Shown here in pieces: positions 28,036-38,171 of a stretch of DNA of 64,000 nucleotides (positions are counted from its first letter, which is position 1; every line of letters starts with the position of its first letter). The position numbers were made by a program, and so were the translations under genes. The notes below the pieces were generated by a model. The model saw only the letters and a list, made by a program, of their open reading frames with translations, was not told the DNA's origin and made no database searches. The DNA comes from Gracilaria domingensis (lineage: Eukaryota; Rhodophyta; Florideophyceae; Gracilariales; Gracilariaceae), in assembly GCA_022539475.1 (NCBI GenBank), contig VCMS01000022.1, positions 124,001 to 188,000 of the forward strand, written 5' to 3'.

Positions 28036-29325
28036 TCACGCGTGCCGATACTCATGGTGCGGGTGAGCGCTGTACTTGTGTCGCGCGAGCTCGCCAATGA
28101 TCATGTCCAGCGCCAGTCCGTCCTCCTTGTACCAAAACAGCCGCCAAATCCGTTCCATTGTTTGCAATCTCCCCAAGATCTCCTGCCCTGAAATCGACCT
28201 CAGCACCGCGTTGATGCCGAACACCTCGCGCGGTCGCATCCAAACCAACACCTTGTCGTACGGGATCACATCCTCAAACGCAAGCTCTTGACGCTCGGAC
28301 AGCACCACCGGAACGCAGCCGAGAAGAATTCCGTAGTACGGTCGTGGACTCCACGGGTGCCATCCTTCGGGAGCCATGCAGAACATGGAGCTCCTCATGT
28401 CATTCAGATACTCCTCGGATCTTGTTCCCGTGATCCGGAACCCCGGTGTGCGGTACATTTCATTCACCAAGTACTGCCGAACGCCGCCGGAATAGTTTTG
28501 CCCGCGGTGATCTGAGATGGATGAAGAGAACGACTGACCGCCAAACTGTGCCAGAAACGATCGTTTCGCGAGCGTGTACGCCTCTCGTGGCACGCCGTCT
28601 TTGAAGATTGGCGTAATGTAGTGCGACAGATCAGGGGGAATCACAATGTCCTTCCGAGGTACATACTCTTCCGAAAACATGTCGCCGTTGTGGGTCAAGA
28701 AGATCCCATTGCGCCAATTTCTCCAGTTCTCTCCCGCCAGTCTTGCCCCGAACCCCTGCGTAAATGTGTACACATGGTCGCGACCTTGCGATCGATTAAA
28801 GTACGGGTACTTGTGCATCACATGATCCATGGCTTCGTCGAAGAACATTCCGGTTTTGGTAAGGTTGTTGGGGTGATTGTTGATGAGAAAGCACGTCACA
28901 TATATTGGTACATAGAACAAGTCCGCCGCGTTGGCGTCTGTTGTCCTTGCTTTGCTCTTCAGCAAACCTTTGTGAACCGTCACCTCAGCGCTGTAAAAGT
29001 TTTGGTCACAATACGGATCGCGAATCGGAGCTGGTTTCTGATGACTTTTGGCAACCTGCAACGTATTGTACTTTGGAGGAAGGTTGTAGACGTATATGCG
29101 CACTTCCTGACTTGCCTGCAGTGCGTTCTTGACAACATTTGCAACATGTTCATCGTCTGGAGGCAATGAATTCGAGCCCGTATTCGCGGTCCACGTTTGT
29201 GAGCTGAACATTGTTGAACGCCACCACGAAGTAATTCTCCAGAGTACAAGCGTGGCAGCTGCCGAGTGTAGCAGCAGTGCCATCTTTGAGATCTCACGAC
29301 CGAGACGCATGTGAGAAGTACCCAT
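28036..29325 (-). CDS. Exostosin-family glycosyltransferase (GT47)
   Basis: A 429-residue type II membrane protein. Its N-terminal anchor is at about 15-33 (MALLLHSAAATLVLWRITSW). The exostosin domain starts with VRIYVYNLPPKYN and continues with ANAADLFYVPIYVTC. The C-terminal donor-binding half has MFCMAPEGWHPWSPRPYYGI, LGCVPVVLSERQELAFED and a YDKVLVW-type segment. Such enzymes add sugars such as glucuronate, galactose, xylose or arabinose to cell-wall or matrix glycans in the Golgi. In a red alga, sulfated galactan or matrix assembly would fit, but the substrate cannot be read from sequence. Another type II glycosyltransferase starts 970 bp away on the opposite strand. Confidence 0.9.
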   Translation of the reverse strand: MGTSHMRLGREISKMALLLHSAAATLVLWRITSWWRSTMFSSQTWTANTGSNSLPPDDEHVANVVKNALQASQEVRIYVYNLPPKYNTLQVAKSHQKPAPIRDPYCDQNFYSAEVTVHKGLLKSKARTTDANAADLFYVPIYVTCFLINNHPNNLTKTGMFFDEAMDHVMHKYPYFNRSQGRDHVYTFTQGFGARLAGENWRNWRNGIFLTHNGDMFSEEYVPRKDIVIPPDLSHYITPIFKDGVPREAYTLAKRSFLAQFGGQSFSSSISDHRGQNYSGGVRQYLVNEMYRTPGFRITGTRSEEYLNDMRSSMFCMAPEGWHPWSPRPYYGILLGCVPVVLSERQELAFEDVIPYDKVLVWMRPREVFGINAVLRSISGQEILGRLQTMERIWRLFWYKEDGLALDMIIGELARHKYSAHPHHEYRHA

Positions 29326-30296
29326 ATCGGACGTTGGTCTACAATCTTTGAATCTTCAGATTAACGTGAAATGTCCGGGGCAGCGAAGGCGGCTCAATCG
29401 ACCTTGTGTTCGACCTGCGCGATGTGTGTAACTACCGACGTCTATATGCGCCGTATTGCATCGATAGGTTTTGATGCCTAGCGAGTTGTATTATAATTGG
29501 CTTCTCGTTGCCCTCAATTGACTCACAACAGCTGATTTCAAACTCAGAACGGCCGTCGGCTTTCAGAAGGGTTTTTGACGTGCGTTTGTATTTCCGTTTG
29601 GTGAGTGTTCTCGTGTCACCGGAGAGAGATATGTTCATGAAGATGGAGTTGCCAGGATGAATCGACACGAAGCAAAGAGTTCCCTTAGCGGACAAAGAGC
29701 GCGGAAACAAAAGCGATGTTTGAATAAAGATTATGATTTTGGTAATGGGTGCGGTGGCGACAAGGGCATGCATGTAGTCGGACTGATTGTCACCGACCGG
29801 AGGGTGATGATTACTGGGGATTCAACACACACAAAATAATGATAGCTAAATTGCAAGTCTCTGCTATACAATGGGCACCAAGAAAGAAGAGATGGGACGA
29901 GACTCTTTCCGGGCCCTATTCCCGCAAAATCCAATGAGGCGAAACCCGCTCTTGGAGATGGGTCCAGAGTAGAATACCTCTCCCGACCGGGCACGCCTCA
30001 CAAAAGCAGTGAATTCAGAATCTTAGGTTCAACTGGGAATAGCACATATGGATGCGTAGGATTATGAGATCCGAGCACGCAGAAGGGAAAGGAACCACAT
30101 GAATGACGCACCCTGCATTTATATCGCATAAACGTGTTCAAACATCGACGAATGATAAGTGCAGAAGAGAGGAAGGGCAAGAACAAGACTTCCACCCGAC
30201 GAGAACTCATTTCCAAGAAAAGGGAGGTATCCTTATAACCCGGCTTTCCTCACACAGAGTTAAGAAACAGCCTCGTGTTCAACTCTTCTTTCGCTA
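29326..30296. other. Divergent spacer between two glycosyltransferase genes
   Basis: This spacer probably contains both promoters. A 113-codon minus-strand frame (29432-29773) is annotated separately with low confidence. No striking repeat was seen. Confidence 0.4.
29432..29773 (-). CDS. Doubtful small ORF
   Basis: A 113-residue frame with a true ATG and a hydrophobic N-terminal stretch (ITKIIIFIQTSLLFPRSLSA) that could be a signal or targeting sequence, followed by a basic region (TLTKRKYKRTSKTLLKADGR). There are no known domains. It lies in the promoter space of the glycosyltransferase pair, 106 bp upstream of the GT47 start on the same strand. Chance is a fair alternative. Confidence 0.22.
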   Translation of the reverse strand: MHALVATAPITKIIIFIQTSLLFPRSLSAKGTLCFVSIHPGNSIFMNISLSGDTRTLTKRKYKRTSKTLLKADGRSEFEISCCESIEGNEKPIIIQLARHQNLSMQYGAYRRR

Positions 30297-31568
30297 ATGC
30301 AGATGGTGGGTCTCGCTCCATATACAGAGCGGTTGAAACAAAGACGACAATTGATGCTAAATGTTTGGGATAATGTCGTGAGAGGAAGAAAGCGGACGCG
30401 TAGTAGAAAAAGGTCGAACATTATTGCTCTAATAGGCGTCATTGTGCTCATCACCTTGGCCATATTGAGCTTGCTGAGTCAACCAAATGTGCATATCAAA
30501 TGTGACACTGCTCAAGCTGCTGAGTCGAGGATCGTCTTCATGTCAGAAACTGTGCCTGAGCAAGTGAATCGTTCTCTGCCAGTGTTCCGAATAATTGTCT
30601 TGACGCAATCAAGACCTGAAAGTTTGCAACGGCTTCTCTCGTCACTCCGCGACGCAAAATACGACGCATACCAAGCAGATTTAGACATCTGGGTCGACAG
30701 GCTTGACAGTAAGGACGTAGATGCCTGGCACTTTGACGGCACTTTCGGGTATCAAAGGACCGTGGATGAGTCCGTCATCCATGTGGGTAAGAAGTTTGAC
30801 TGGCCACACGGCAATAAGCGTGTGCACGTATGGCAGCGTCAGGTAGGCATCTGGGGACAATGGATCGATACCTGGAGACCTTCTGGAGTTGATGACGATG
30901 AGTTTGCAGTTCTACTGGAAGATGACCTGCAAGTATCGCCTTTGTACTTCCGATGGCTTGTCACAGCAAGACACGCGTACGACTCACGAAATGACGTGTT
31001 CGGGTACACCCTTCAGCGTGGAACTTTGCGTGCAAATCAAACCGGATTTGGGCGACGGCCACTGCGAGTGAGCGAGGAAGAAGAAGCATACCTTTACCTG
31101 CTGTTAGGTTCGTGGGGTTATGCGCCAAAAGCTGGAAGCTGGGCGGCTTTCCGAGAATGGTTCCATGAGAAGAGCTGTGATGAGAGCTTCAAACCATACG
31201 TGCATGGGCTGATTCCAACCAAGTGGTACATGAAGCAAGAGCGACGACGGACGATGTGGACGATGTGGCATATTTGCTACGCACACCTACAAAAACTCTA
31301 CACCGTGTATGCAAATCTACCCGAAGACAGAACGCTTGCGGCCAACTGGCGTGAACCAGGGCTTCATTTTCGCGGGAAGGACAAAAGTGAAGGTCGCAAA
31401 CGTGCAAGCGCGGTTACAAGGCAGAAAGACTTTGCGCTATTGGGCGACGAGGAGGATGGGAAGCTTAACGACGCCTTCAGATTTAGATTTCCTCAACCGC
31501 CGGTGTTGCTCCGCTGGAACGGAACATATGACCCTCGCAAAACAAGCTCGGATGAAAGAATGTCGTGA
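30297..31568 (+). CDS. Type II Golgi glycosyltransferase, GT2/GT13-like fold
   Basis: A 423-residue protein with a basic cytosolic tail (RGRKRTRSRKR) and a single anchor at about 44-62 (IIALIGVIVLITLAILSLL). The lumenal domain begins FRIIVLTQSRPESLQRLLSS, the usual first strand and helix of a GT-A fold, and has a metal-binding acidic motif, FAVLLEDDLQVSP (about 205-217). GSWGYAPKAGSWAAFREWF and LIPTKWYMK follow, resembling a plant/algal family of uncharacterised GT2-like proteins and, more distantly, N-acetylglucosaminyltransferase I. Donor and acceptor are unknown. It is divergent from the GT47 gene, suggesting shared control in matrix or glycoprotein glycan synthesis. Confidence 0.75.
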   Translation: MQMVGLAPYTERLKQRRQLMLNVWDNVVRGRKRTRSRKRSNIIALIGVIVLITLAILSLLSQPNVHIKCDTAQAAESRIVFMSETVPEQVNRSLPVFRIIVLTQSRPESLQRLLSSLRDAKYDAYQADLDIWVDRLDSKDVDAWHFDGTFGYQRTVDESVIHVGKKFDWPHGNKRVHVWQRQVGIWGQWIDTWRPSGVDDDEFAVLLEDDLQVSPLYFRWLVTARHAYDSRNDVFGYTLQRGTLRANQTGFGRRPLRVSEEEEAYLYLLLGSWGYAPKAGSWAAFREWFHEKSCDESFKPYVHGLIPTKWYMKQERRRTMWTMWHICYAHLQKLYTVYANLPEDRTLAANWREPGLHFRGKDKSEGRKRASAVTRQKDFALLGDEEDGKLNDAFRFRFPQPPVLLRWNGTYDPRKTSSDERMS

Positions 31569-31687
31569 CGAGACTAGAATCAAAGTCTGTATATAAGGTG
31601 TGTGGAGCTGTTGCCAGGTATACACATAGTGCATTTCTACAATCTGATGAGGATTTGATACTGGGATTTGGTGTATCCGTCGATCAC

Positions 31688-31744
31688 ATACCTTTGGTAC
31701 CGATGGTGCACACAAGAGAGTTTTCTTGTGTGTACCAAAGGTAT
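31688..31744. repeat. Long imperfect hairpin
   Basis: atacctttggtac (31688-31700) pairs with gtaccaaaggtat (31732-31744). Inside it, tgcacacaaga (31707-31717) pairs with tcttgtgtgta (31724-31734), so the stem continues with a small internal bulge. The outer arms contain the GGTACCG core of the dispersed palindromic motif. Confidence 0.75.
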
Positions 31745-31805
31745 CTAATCGATTGATTCCAAGATTCAAAGGTCGAGGACACATACTTTCGTGTGTGATA
31801 TGTAT

Positions 31806-31836
31806 ACCCGCAAGATCATGGCGTGATCGTGCGGGT
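31806..31836. repeat. Hairpin, 13-bp arms
   Basis: acccgcaagatca (31806-31818) and tgatcgtgcgggt (31824-31836) are reverse complements apart from one mismatch, with a 5-base loop. It lies about 60 bp after the previous hairpin and 240 bp after the glycosyltransferase stop codon. Confidence 0.7.
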
Positions 31837-33311
31837 CTAATTTCTCCGAACAGATGCAGTTTCTCATGAAGTTGGGTGTAAGCAGATGTAGATACATAAA
31901 GGCGAATCAACGAACATGCAATCTCTTCCCATCGGTTCGAAAGAAATCCATGCAAGCTAAAAGTGTTCGTTTACAACAACGCCACCCATCGTACCGTATA
32001 GCGACGGTAGGCTCTGCTCAAAACTTCTGTGGGATTGAACGAATGAATGAAAGGCATACGTTGAGTGCGATGATCTCTGTAACAATCTCCATCAGCACAA
32101 CACGATCTTCTTGTGCTGTAACAGCACATTTCGGTGGAGAACCACTTGGTTCATCTACGAGGCATTGGTTCCGTCGATACTACGCTTTCCTTGTCAACAT
32201 TCCTGACTTCGGTACGAGGGTAATCCAAGGTAGCGAAGTGTCAAAACCCGAAGGTTAAATGCGCAGACGCAAGAACGGCAGTCGATCACAATTTTTGAGA
32301 TACCTGGGCTTTGGTACCGTCGGTATCACGGCCCGTGGTAGGCTACCGTTGGTGCATTTACTTTTAGCCTGAACAGGACACTCAATATATCGGATACCGC
32401 CCGTGGCCACGGTGGTTATCTGCGTGTTTTGTTCATGCGAAAGGGTCTTTCTGCAAGCACAGGAAGTTCCTCTTTCCTACTTTTCGCCTTGATCAGGTCT
32501 TTCTCACTCCTTTCCAGCGCAATGTAGTTCACCTGCCATTACTTCCTGGTTTTCCGTTGCATGTCAAATGCAGGTTTGAGTCTTCGAACCGAATCAAACA
32601 TTCTTTCTCGCTTCGACCGTGCACATCAATTATGCTCCGTGAAACTATTTTCGCAGCGCAGAGCTGAATAACATGGTTCTAGGCAGTGAGCGACGTTCCT
32701 ACAATTGGTTTGGAAGCACGAAAGAAAAACTGGTGTCGGTTTTCGTATGATCAGTGCCGTCGCTTGATTTCGTACAACATCAATCACGCACTTCTCTCTT
32801 GGTCACTCCTCAAGAAATGCACTTCGGTACTCCATTCATTGCCTGGAGTCATACTACAGGTACCGACACGCAACGAATTGTTCAAACCTGCCTTTCACCT
32901 GTTCATTTTGTACGCGTTTTTGCGCAGGTGAAACGTGAGCCGAGTTTGCTGGTAGAATGCAAACCAGAATACAACGTCACTGTCGGGTATGGGTTCGGAT
33001 ACGAGTTGATGTTCGTGTATAAGAGCTGGAGGTAATCCTGAGATTCCTTCTCCCTCCTTCATTCGCTCAGATCACTGGTTCATCCATAGCAAAGAGTGGA
33101 ACATATTAACTTGAGGCTGTACCAGGTTTTTCTGGGGCAGTTCAGGGAGTTCCTGGTTACAACTGGTCATCTCTGGCGTCATTTGGTTTGCTTCTAAGCA
33201 TCGTAGTGGGTCTTTTTCTTTGCGCAAACATTAGAGGTCCTGTCTATTTGCAGGCTTGTGTGTGGGCGTTTCTACAGGCACTGGTAAGCAATATTGAAAG
33301 AGCTGAAAACG

Positions 33312-36300
33312 ATGACCGATGATATAGGGCCGAATTCGGGGAGTGTACAGAAGAATGATAATGTTGTTGTAGAGCTTAGCAAGACAGAGGATAGTCCATC
33401 CGTAGTGACGGCTAATACATATTCCGACAAGGCAGGACTTCAGAAAGAAGACCCGATCTCTGCGGAGGAGTTCGGCGACAATGAGCGATCGTTTCCTGCG
33501 ACCACTGACGAGATCGAGCCGAATCCAGCTACACCTCAGAATCCGCCCCATGTCATTGTTGATCTTTCTGAAGGAAAAGCAGGCACGGAGAAGAGTGCGC
33601 CTCAGCGTTTGATAATTGAAGATATTGAGGAAGATGTGCGACGACGCCAGAAGAGGAACTCTGCTCCGTTTCAGGTGTGTGGCACATACTTTGGAGTAGA
33701 TGATGGAAACTACCAGGGGTATAAGCTTGTCTCCCCAAGAGATTTGGAGTCAGGCAACGCTTTTTCCACGCGTTCAACGAAGTTCAATGTTGACAAGATT
33801 GATCCGGATATGCTGCGTGACAGCCCGAAGTCTTCCAAGACGTTGATGATCTTTATTTCTGTTTTGACTCTGGCTTTCGTCACTTCACTTATATGGCAAG
33901 TTCTGATCGGCAAGTGCCTAGTAACGGAGCTTTGCGAAGCAAATGACAGAAGTGCTGATCTCAGCGCTGCCTATCTGTTCAAGACATTTGACTTCCGGGT
34001 CCCCACTTCTTTTGTATGGACAAACCTTGTAGGTGGTACGTTGGGGATGTTGTTAGCATCCATTCTAGCCTTCGCCGTCTTAAGAAGGACAGTTGGATCG
34101 GCGAAAATGGTTCAAGCGTCAACGATGGTTCGGAAAGGCTCAATTCTCTTCCTTGGTCAGCAATCAATCGCTTTCTTGATTCCGTTTATACTGTTCTTCA
34201 TTCTTTTTGGTCTGAAGTTGAACTGGGAAACCGCTGGATCTTTTGGCATTGGTGCCTTGCTGGGTATCACAACGGATTTCATCGCGAGAGGCATAGGATC
34301 TCGAGGCAGCGTTCGAGCTGCAGCTGCGTCGCACTCGGGATTTGACCGAGCGATTCGACTAGCATTCCGTGTTGCTGTCATCGTAAGCTTGTCCATTCTT
34401 GGCCTCAGTTTGTTTGGTATCTCAATCGTCTACCTGATCTTCAGTGATGTGCGGGCGCTAGGGGGTTTTGCAGCAGGTGCAGCGACGAGTGCACTGTTTC
34501 TGCGACTGTCTGGGTGTCTTTTCGTAGCTTCACTTCATACCCTTGAACCACATGCTAGGTTGGAGCAAAACAGATCTGGTCAGAAAACTATCGCATACTT
34601 GCTTGCCTCATGTGTAGAACGTTCTAGTGTTATGGGACCGGACTGGTTTGAGTCAAATGTGTCATCTATCTTGGCTACGGCTATCCTAGCCTCCAGCCTA
34701 CCCTTCTTTTCTCGTGATTCCTTTGCGATATGTGTATACAACCACCTCGGCATTGATCAAGAATGTGGACCGTTTGGAAATTCTAGATCTCTTTCCCATG
34801 CTGTGTACATCTGCAGAAATGAGAATCTATACTTGAGCTACCCAAACCTAACTACGTGGTCTTCTATTTCTGCTTTTATTGCAGTTCCATTCCTACTCGC
34901 GGTCGTTGGCTTATTGACCTCTATTGTGTGCGCGGTGCTCATGAAAGTGGGAGGCTTAAGCTCGGAATCTCGTTCAAATCGAATCTTGGGCCTAAGGAAG
35001 AGGCTCATCATGAACGGGCTGCTTGGGAGCGGGATTCTTGCAGTGTGCTGTGCGGCTATCTGCTTTGGTCTGTTTGGTCCATCCTCCTCATTTTATTCTC
35101 AGAGAGGCTTTGGCAGTAAAAGGAAACTGCAACGAATGGAATTGGATGGAAGCCAAAACGCATGTTTGACTCGATCTCTGAATGTGAGAAGCCTGGATTC
35201 CCCGCTTCCTATTCCAAGTGGAGGGAGAATGATAGCGGACAATTATCGGCCAGTGGCTGCTTCTGGTAGAAGTCTGGGGTCAGTGTCTTCAACTTCTTGG
35301 AAGCTGTTTCTGTGCTGCCTTATTGGACTTTTTCTTGCCATTGTCTTAAGTGGCTTCTGTGGATTATTCTTCGTATCTGATTCATTCAAGCCTTCTGCCG
35401 CTGTTCAGAAAGCGGCACTCTCGGGAACTTGGGCACTTGTCGTTCAGTCCCTTACAAACGGAGTATTATGTAGTGTTGGGGGAGGGACTCTAGTCGTCGC
35501 GGCAATCTTGGCTTCGTTCGCTCTCTATGATGCTTTTGGGGTCGGCGTTATGACAATTGCCTATATGAGCATGGGTGGGGTTTTTTGTACCGCTCTTTCA
35601 CTGGGAGCCGTTGGACATTGTGCACAGGGTGTGTCATGTGTCACATCCGAAGATCGTCCAGGGGAAAATGATGGCGTCATCGAAGGAGTTGATATGGAGA
35701 CCACGGCCACCGGAGCAAGCTTTCTTCAAGGCGCATCCGTGCTCACTGGCTTCATACTGGTTCTAGCTACGCTGCAGCAAGCTGGTCTTCAACTTTCTCC
35801 GAGGGACCTTGTGGGAGGACCAGAACAGCCGCCAAGGAAACTCATCTCTAGCTCTGGGATCGTAGTATTCGACGTTCTTGTGATTTGTGGGTTCGTTGTT
35901 GGAAGCGTTCTTCCATTGGTTGTGGCAGGTACATTGGGTGCCGTGGCCAGAAAACGCTCTATTCTGAAACTAGGAGAGGCGGAAAAGGATTCTATCCGTC
36001 GAATAGGGTTCATTTCGTTACGAGAAAGCATGCTGCCTTTCTATATTGCCCTTCTATCTCCCTTCGTGGTCGGGTTTGGGCTTGGAAGTCGGGCTCTTGT
36101 TTCAATGGCGGTGTCGTCGGTTTTTGCAAGTTTTGTTGTCGGGAGTTTGTCGAGGACTCTAGGAGCTAGCATTCAGAAAGGGTACGCTACACTTGGAACT
36201 AAGCCAATTCGGTCTGCGAGAAGAGCAAGGTCTTTCGCATTGACATGCGAAATGGTGGAACCCGCGATGCGATCCGTGAGCAAAATGTTGTCGGCATTGT

Positions 36301-36731
36301 CGCTCGTTATCGTATCTCTGATGCGCCCAGACAGCAGATATGGATGGATAGGAGGTATTCTCCTGGGCATTCTAATCCTGGTTGTCTTGGCGTACATTAT
36401 GTGGTGGCGCTGGGCACGCAAAGGTCATGGCAGTCAAAGCAGAATCCCTCTTCATGAGCCTCGACCGGTCAGTCCTTACTATGTGGAATCACCAAAGTTT
36501 GATCCCTTTAAGGTCGCTCCTGGCAGTCAGATGTCAGACGCTCTTCATGCTTTCGGACAACCGAAACTGCCTGTAAGCCCTCACGTGTTGCCAGGGCTCT
36601 CACGTCGAACACAGGCTGAGTTCACGACAACTGCGTTGGAACCGTTAAGTTCTCCTCGAGTTGGTAATCCCGCTGTAATATCAACTACAGTTCTGCGTGA
36701 TGACACGGGCAGAACACCGAGAGCGATTTGA
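33312..36731 (+). CDS. Degenerate membrane pyrophosphatase (V-PPase)-like protein
   Basis: A 1139-residue multi-pass protein (ATG MTDDIGPNSG). A ~175-residue acidic cytosolic N-terminus precedes the first membrane segment (TLMIFISVLTLAFVTSLIWQ). From there it follows a proton-pumping pyrophosphatase from end to end: SRGSVRAAAASHSGFDRAIR (about 330) resembles the N-x-R-T-A-x-A-A region, VMGPDWFES (about 444) resembles GMGADLFES, and SDSFKPSAAVQKAA (about 689) matches the mid-protein S-x-x-x-x-P-V region. The pyrophosphate and Mg sites are lost. DVGADLVGKVE is LHTLEPHARLE, the Asp triplet of DNVGDNVGD is absent, and the C-terminal GDTVGDPFKD is TCEMVEPAMR. A ~100-residue Pro/Ser-rich tail is added. 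Pumping is therefore unlikely; a structural, regulatory or altered transport role is inferred. Confidence 0.78.
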   Translation: MTDDIGPNSGSVQKNDNVVVELSKTEDSPSVVTANTYSDKAGLQKEDPISAEEFGDNERSFPATTDEIEPNPATPQNPPHVIVDLSEGKAGTEKSAPQRLIIEDIEEDVRRRQKRNSAPFQVCGTYFGVDDGNYQGYKLVSPRDLESGNAFSTRSTKFNVDKIDPDMLRDSPKSSKTLMIFISVLTLAFVTSLIWQVLIGKCLVTELCEANDRSADLSAAYLFKTFDFRVPTSFVWTNLVGGTLGMLLASILAFAVLRRTVGSAKMVQASTMVRKGSILFLGQQSIAFLIPFILFFILFGLKLNWETAGSFGIGALLGITTDFIARGIGSRGSVRAAAASHSGFDRAIRLAFRVAVIVSLSILGLSLFGISIVYLIFSDVRALGGFAAGAATSALFLRLSGCLFVASLHTLEPHARLEQNRSGQKTIAYLLASCVERSSVMGPDWFESNVSSILATAILASSLPFFSRDSFAICVYNHLGIDQECGPFGNSRSLSHAVYICRNENLYLSYPNLTTWSSISAFIAVPFLLAVVGLLTSIVCAVLMKVGGLSSESRSNRILGLRKRLIMNGLLGSGILAVCCAAICFGLFGPSSSFYSQRGFGSKRKLQRMELDGSQNACLTRSLNVRSLDSPLPIPSGGRMIADNYRPVAASGRSLGSVSSTSWKLFLCCLIGLFLAIVLSGFCGLFFVSDSFKPSAAVQKAALSGTWALVVQSLTNGVLCSVGGGTLVVAAILASFALYDAFGVGVMTIAYMSMGGVFCTALSLGAVGHCAQGVSCVTSEDRPGENDGVIEGVDMETTATGASFLQGASVLTGFILVLATLQQAGLQLSPRDLVGGPEQPPRKLISSSGIVVFDVLVICGFVVGSVLPLVVAGTLGAVARKRSILKLGEAEKDSIRRIGFISLRESMLPFYIALLSPFVVGFGLGSRALVSMAVSSVFASFVVGSLSRTLGASIQKGYATLGTKPIRSARRARSFALTCEMVEPAMRSVSKMLSALSLVIVSLMRPDSRYGWIGGILLGILILVVLAYIMWWRWARKGHGSQSRIPLHEPRPVSPYYVESPKFDPFKVAPGSQMSDALHAFGQPKLPVSPHVLPGLSRRTQAEFTTTALEPLSSPRVGNPAVISTTVLRDDTGRTPRAI

Positions 36732-38171
36732 ACGAGAGGTATTCTGCGCATTCCTTTGCTTGTTCATCTGTCTCTTTTTTGTACCGACGGTCCGAAAGGT
36801 GATGCTTGAAATGGTGGTCTGCAGAGTCTGCAGTGCAGACATCAATGATGATAGTTTCTGGTTCAAACTGGTTAAGAGCACAATCTCTGATTCCAATCTA
36901 GTGTTTTGTTCACGTCTCGATAAAATCGGCTTATCAAGTCCGTTTACTAACGAGAGCGGCCATTTCATTTTGTTTCTGCATCCAACCTAGCAGAGGATAG
37001 TAACTATATTGCGATACAAAATACTCTGAAGCAACGGACTCTGAAGGGCAGGTGGTTTGTAGAGTGCGGTGAATCTGGTTAAAAGGGGCAGATTAATGCT
37101 CCATCCGTCCTTCTTGAGGACATTACTTGTGTTTACTCATGACAGAGAGAAAAAGTACTCCGTCAAAGGTTTTGGGGTGCATTTTTCTATTGTCTAGGAG
37201 ATGGGTTTTTGCAGGCAGCTCTCGGATTTCTGCGAAGTATGCTAACGAACAAAAATCTTTCTCTCTTTATGAGTATCCTAGCCTCATTCCGGCGTCGTAT
37301 ACCCATACCCATATGATGTTCCTCGTCAAAGTGACTCTCACTAGGAAGGCCATTACTTTCTTAGACAACACTTTTGGTTGGCACAAACAAAAAGAAGAAA
37401 AGACAAAGATGAAGTGGTCTCGTCGCAGACTTCCTGAAGTACAAACACATCGACTGGTATCATATTGACAACAGAGTGTAGCTTCTTTCATCAAACAGAC
37501 GAGCGGTCTTTCCAATCTAAAGGACATTACGGAGGTCTCCAACACCGTCCGTCAAACAACAGGAGCATCGATTTGAAACTTAACAAAACTTGTCTGGAGA
37601 TCGAGATGATCCAAGAGTGAAACACCCCCAAAAGGATCCGATACCCGTCTTTGACTGAACGAGGAACCGATGCTGAACTCACCGTGAAAAGCTTGTGCTT
37701 CGTACAGGAATACTTTGATGAAAGTTACGAATCCAAAAAACCTGGCGGACCACGTAACAGAGAAATGGTCTGGGAAGTCAAAAACGAGCTGTGACCGTCC
37801 CGATAAGGTTAATCTCCGTTCATTGCAAAGTATTGGCAACTAATCTTTCGTTCAAACGATCAAACAACAAATCATAACGATGAACCACATGTCAAAGATA
37901 TTAGCTCAAACCAAATTCGAGAAACCAAGCGACAAGATGGCAACTATTTGCTCCAAATTACTTGCAGGAGGTACTAGGGTAAGTTGATACGTAAATTGCT
38001 TACTCTATATACTCTATATTCCGTGCTGCACGACTTTCGTCCTGCATTTGATTTCGTGATTGGCTTCAGCTCCATTGAGGCAAGAAGTAAGCCTTCAGGA
38101 CTCTTCGTCGACGTGGTCATCGCGCATGATGCTTCTCCCTTGCGCCGTGGTACCTTTCTAGGGAATCTCTG
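36732..38171. other. Convergent spacer, no gene seen
   Basis: About 1.4 kb between the pyrophosphatase-like gene and the OSCA gene. There is one GTACCGACGGTCC motif (36781-36793) and one imperfect palindrome (about 37319-37348, ttcct...agtgactctcact...aggaa). Frames here start with TTG or are short; none is supported. Confidence 0.4.

Larger units (their letters stand above)
31569..33311. other. Spacer with hairpins, no supported gene
   Basis: About 1.7 kb. It carries hairpins at 31688-31744 and 31806-31836 and a GGTACCGTCGGTATC palindrome at 32313-32327. A 134-codon ATG frame (31854-32258) and two overlapping frames at 32686-33035 show no domain; I do not call them. Confidence 0.4.

Noticed and set aside
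31854-32258. 134-codon ATG frame
   Set aside because: No domain, Ser/Thr/Arg-rich composition typical of chance frames in this spacer.
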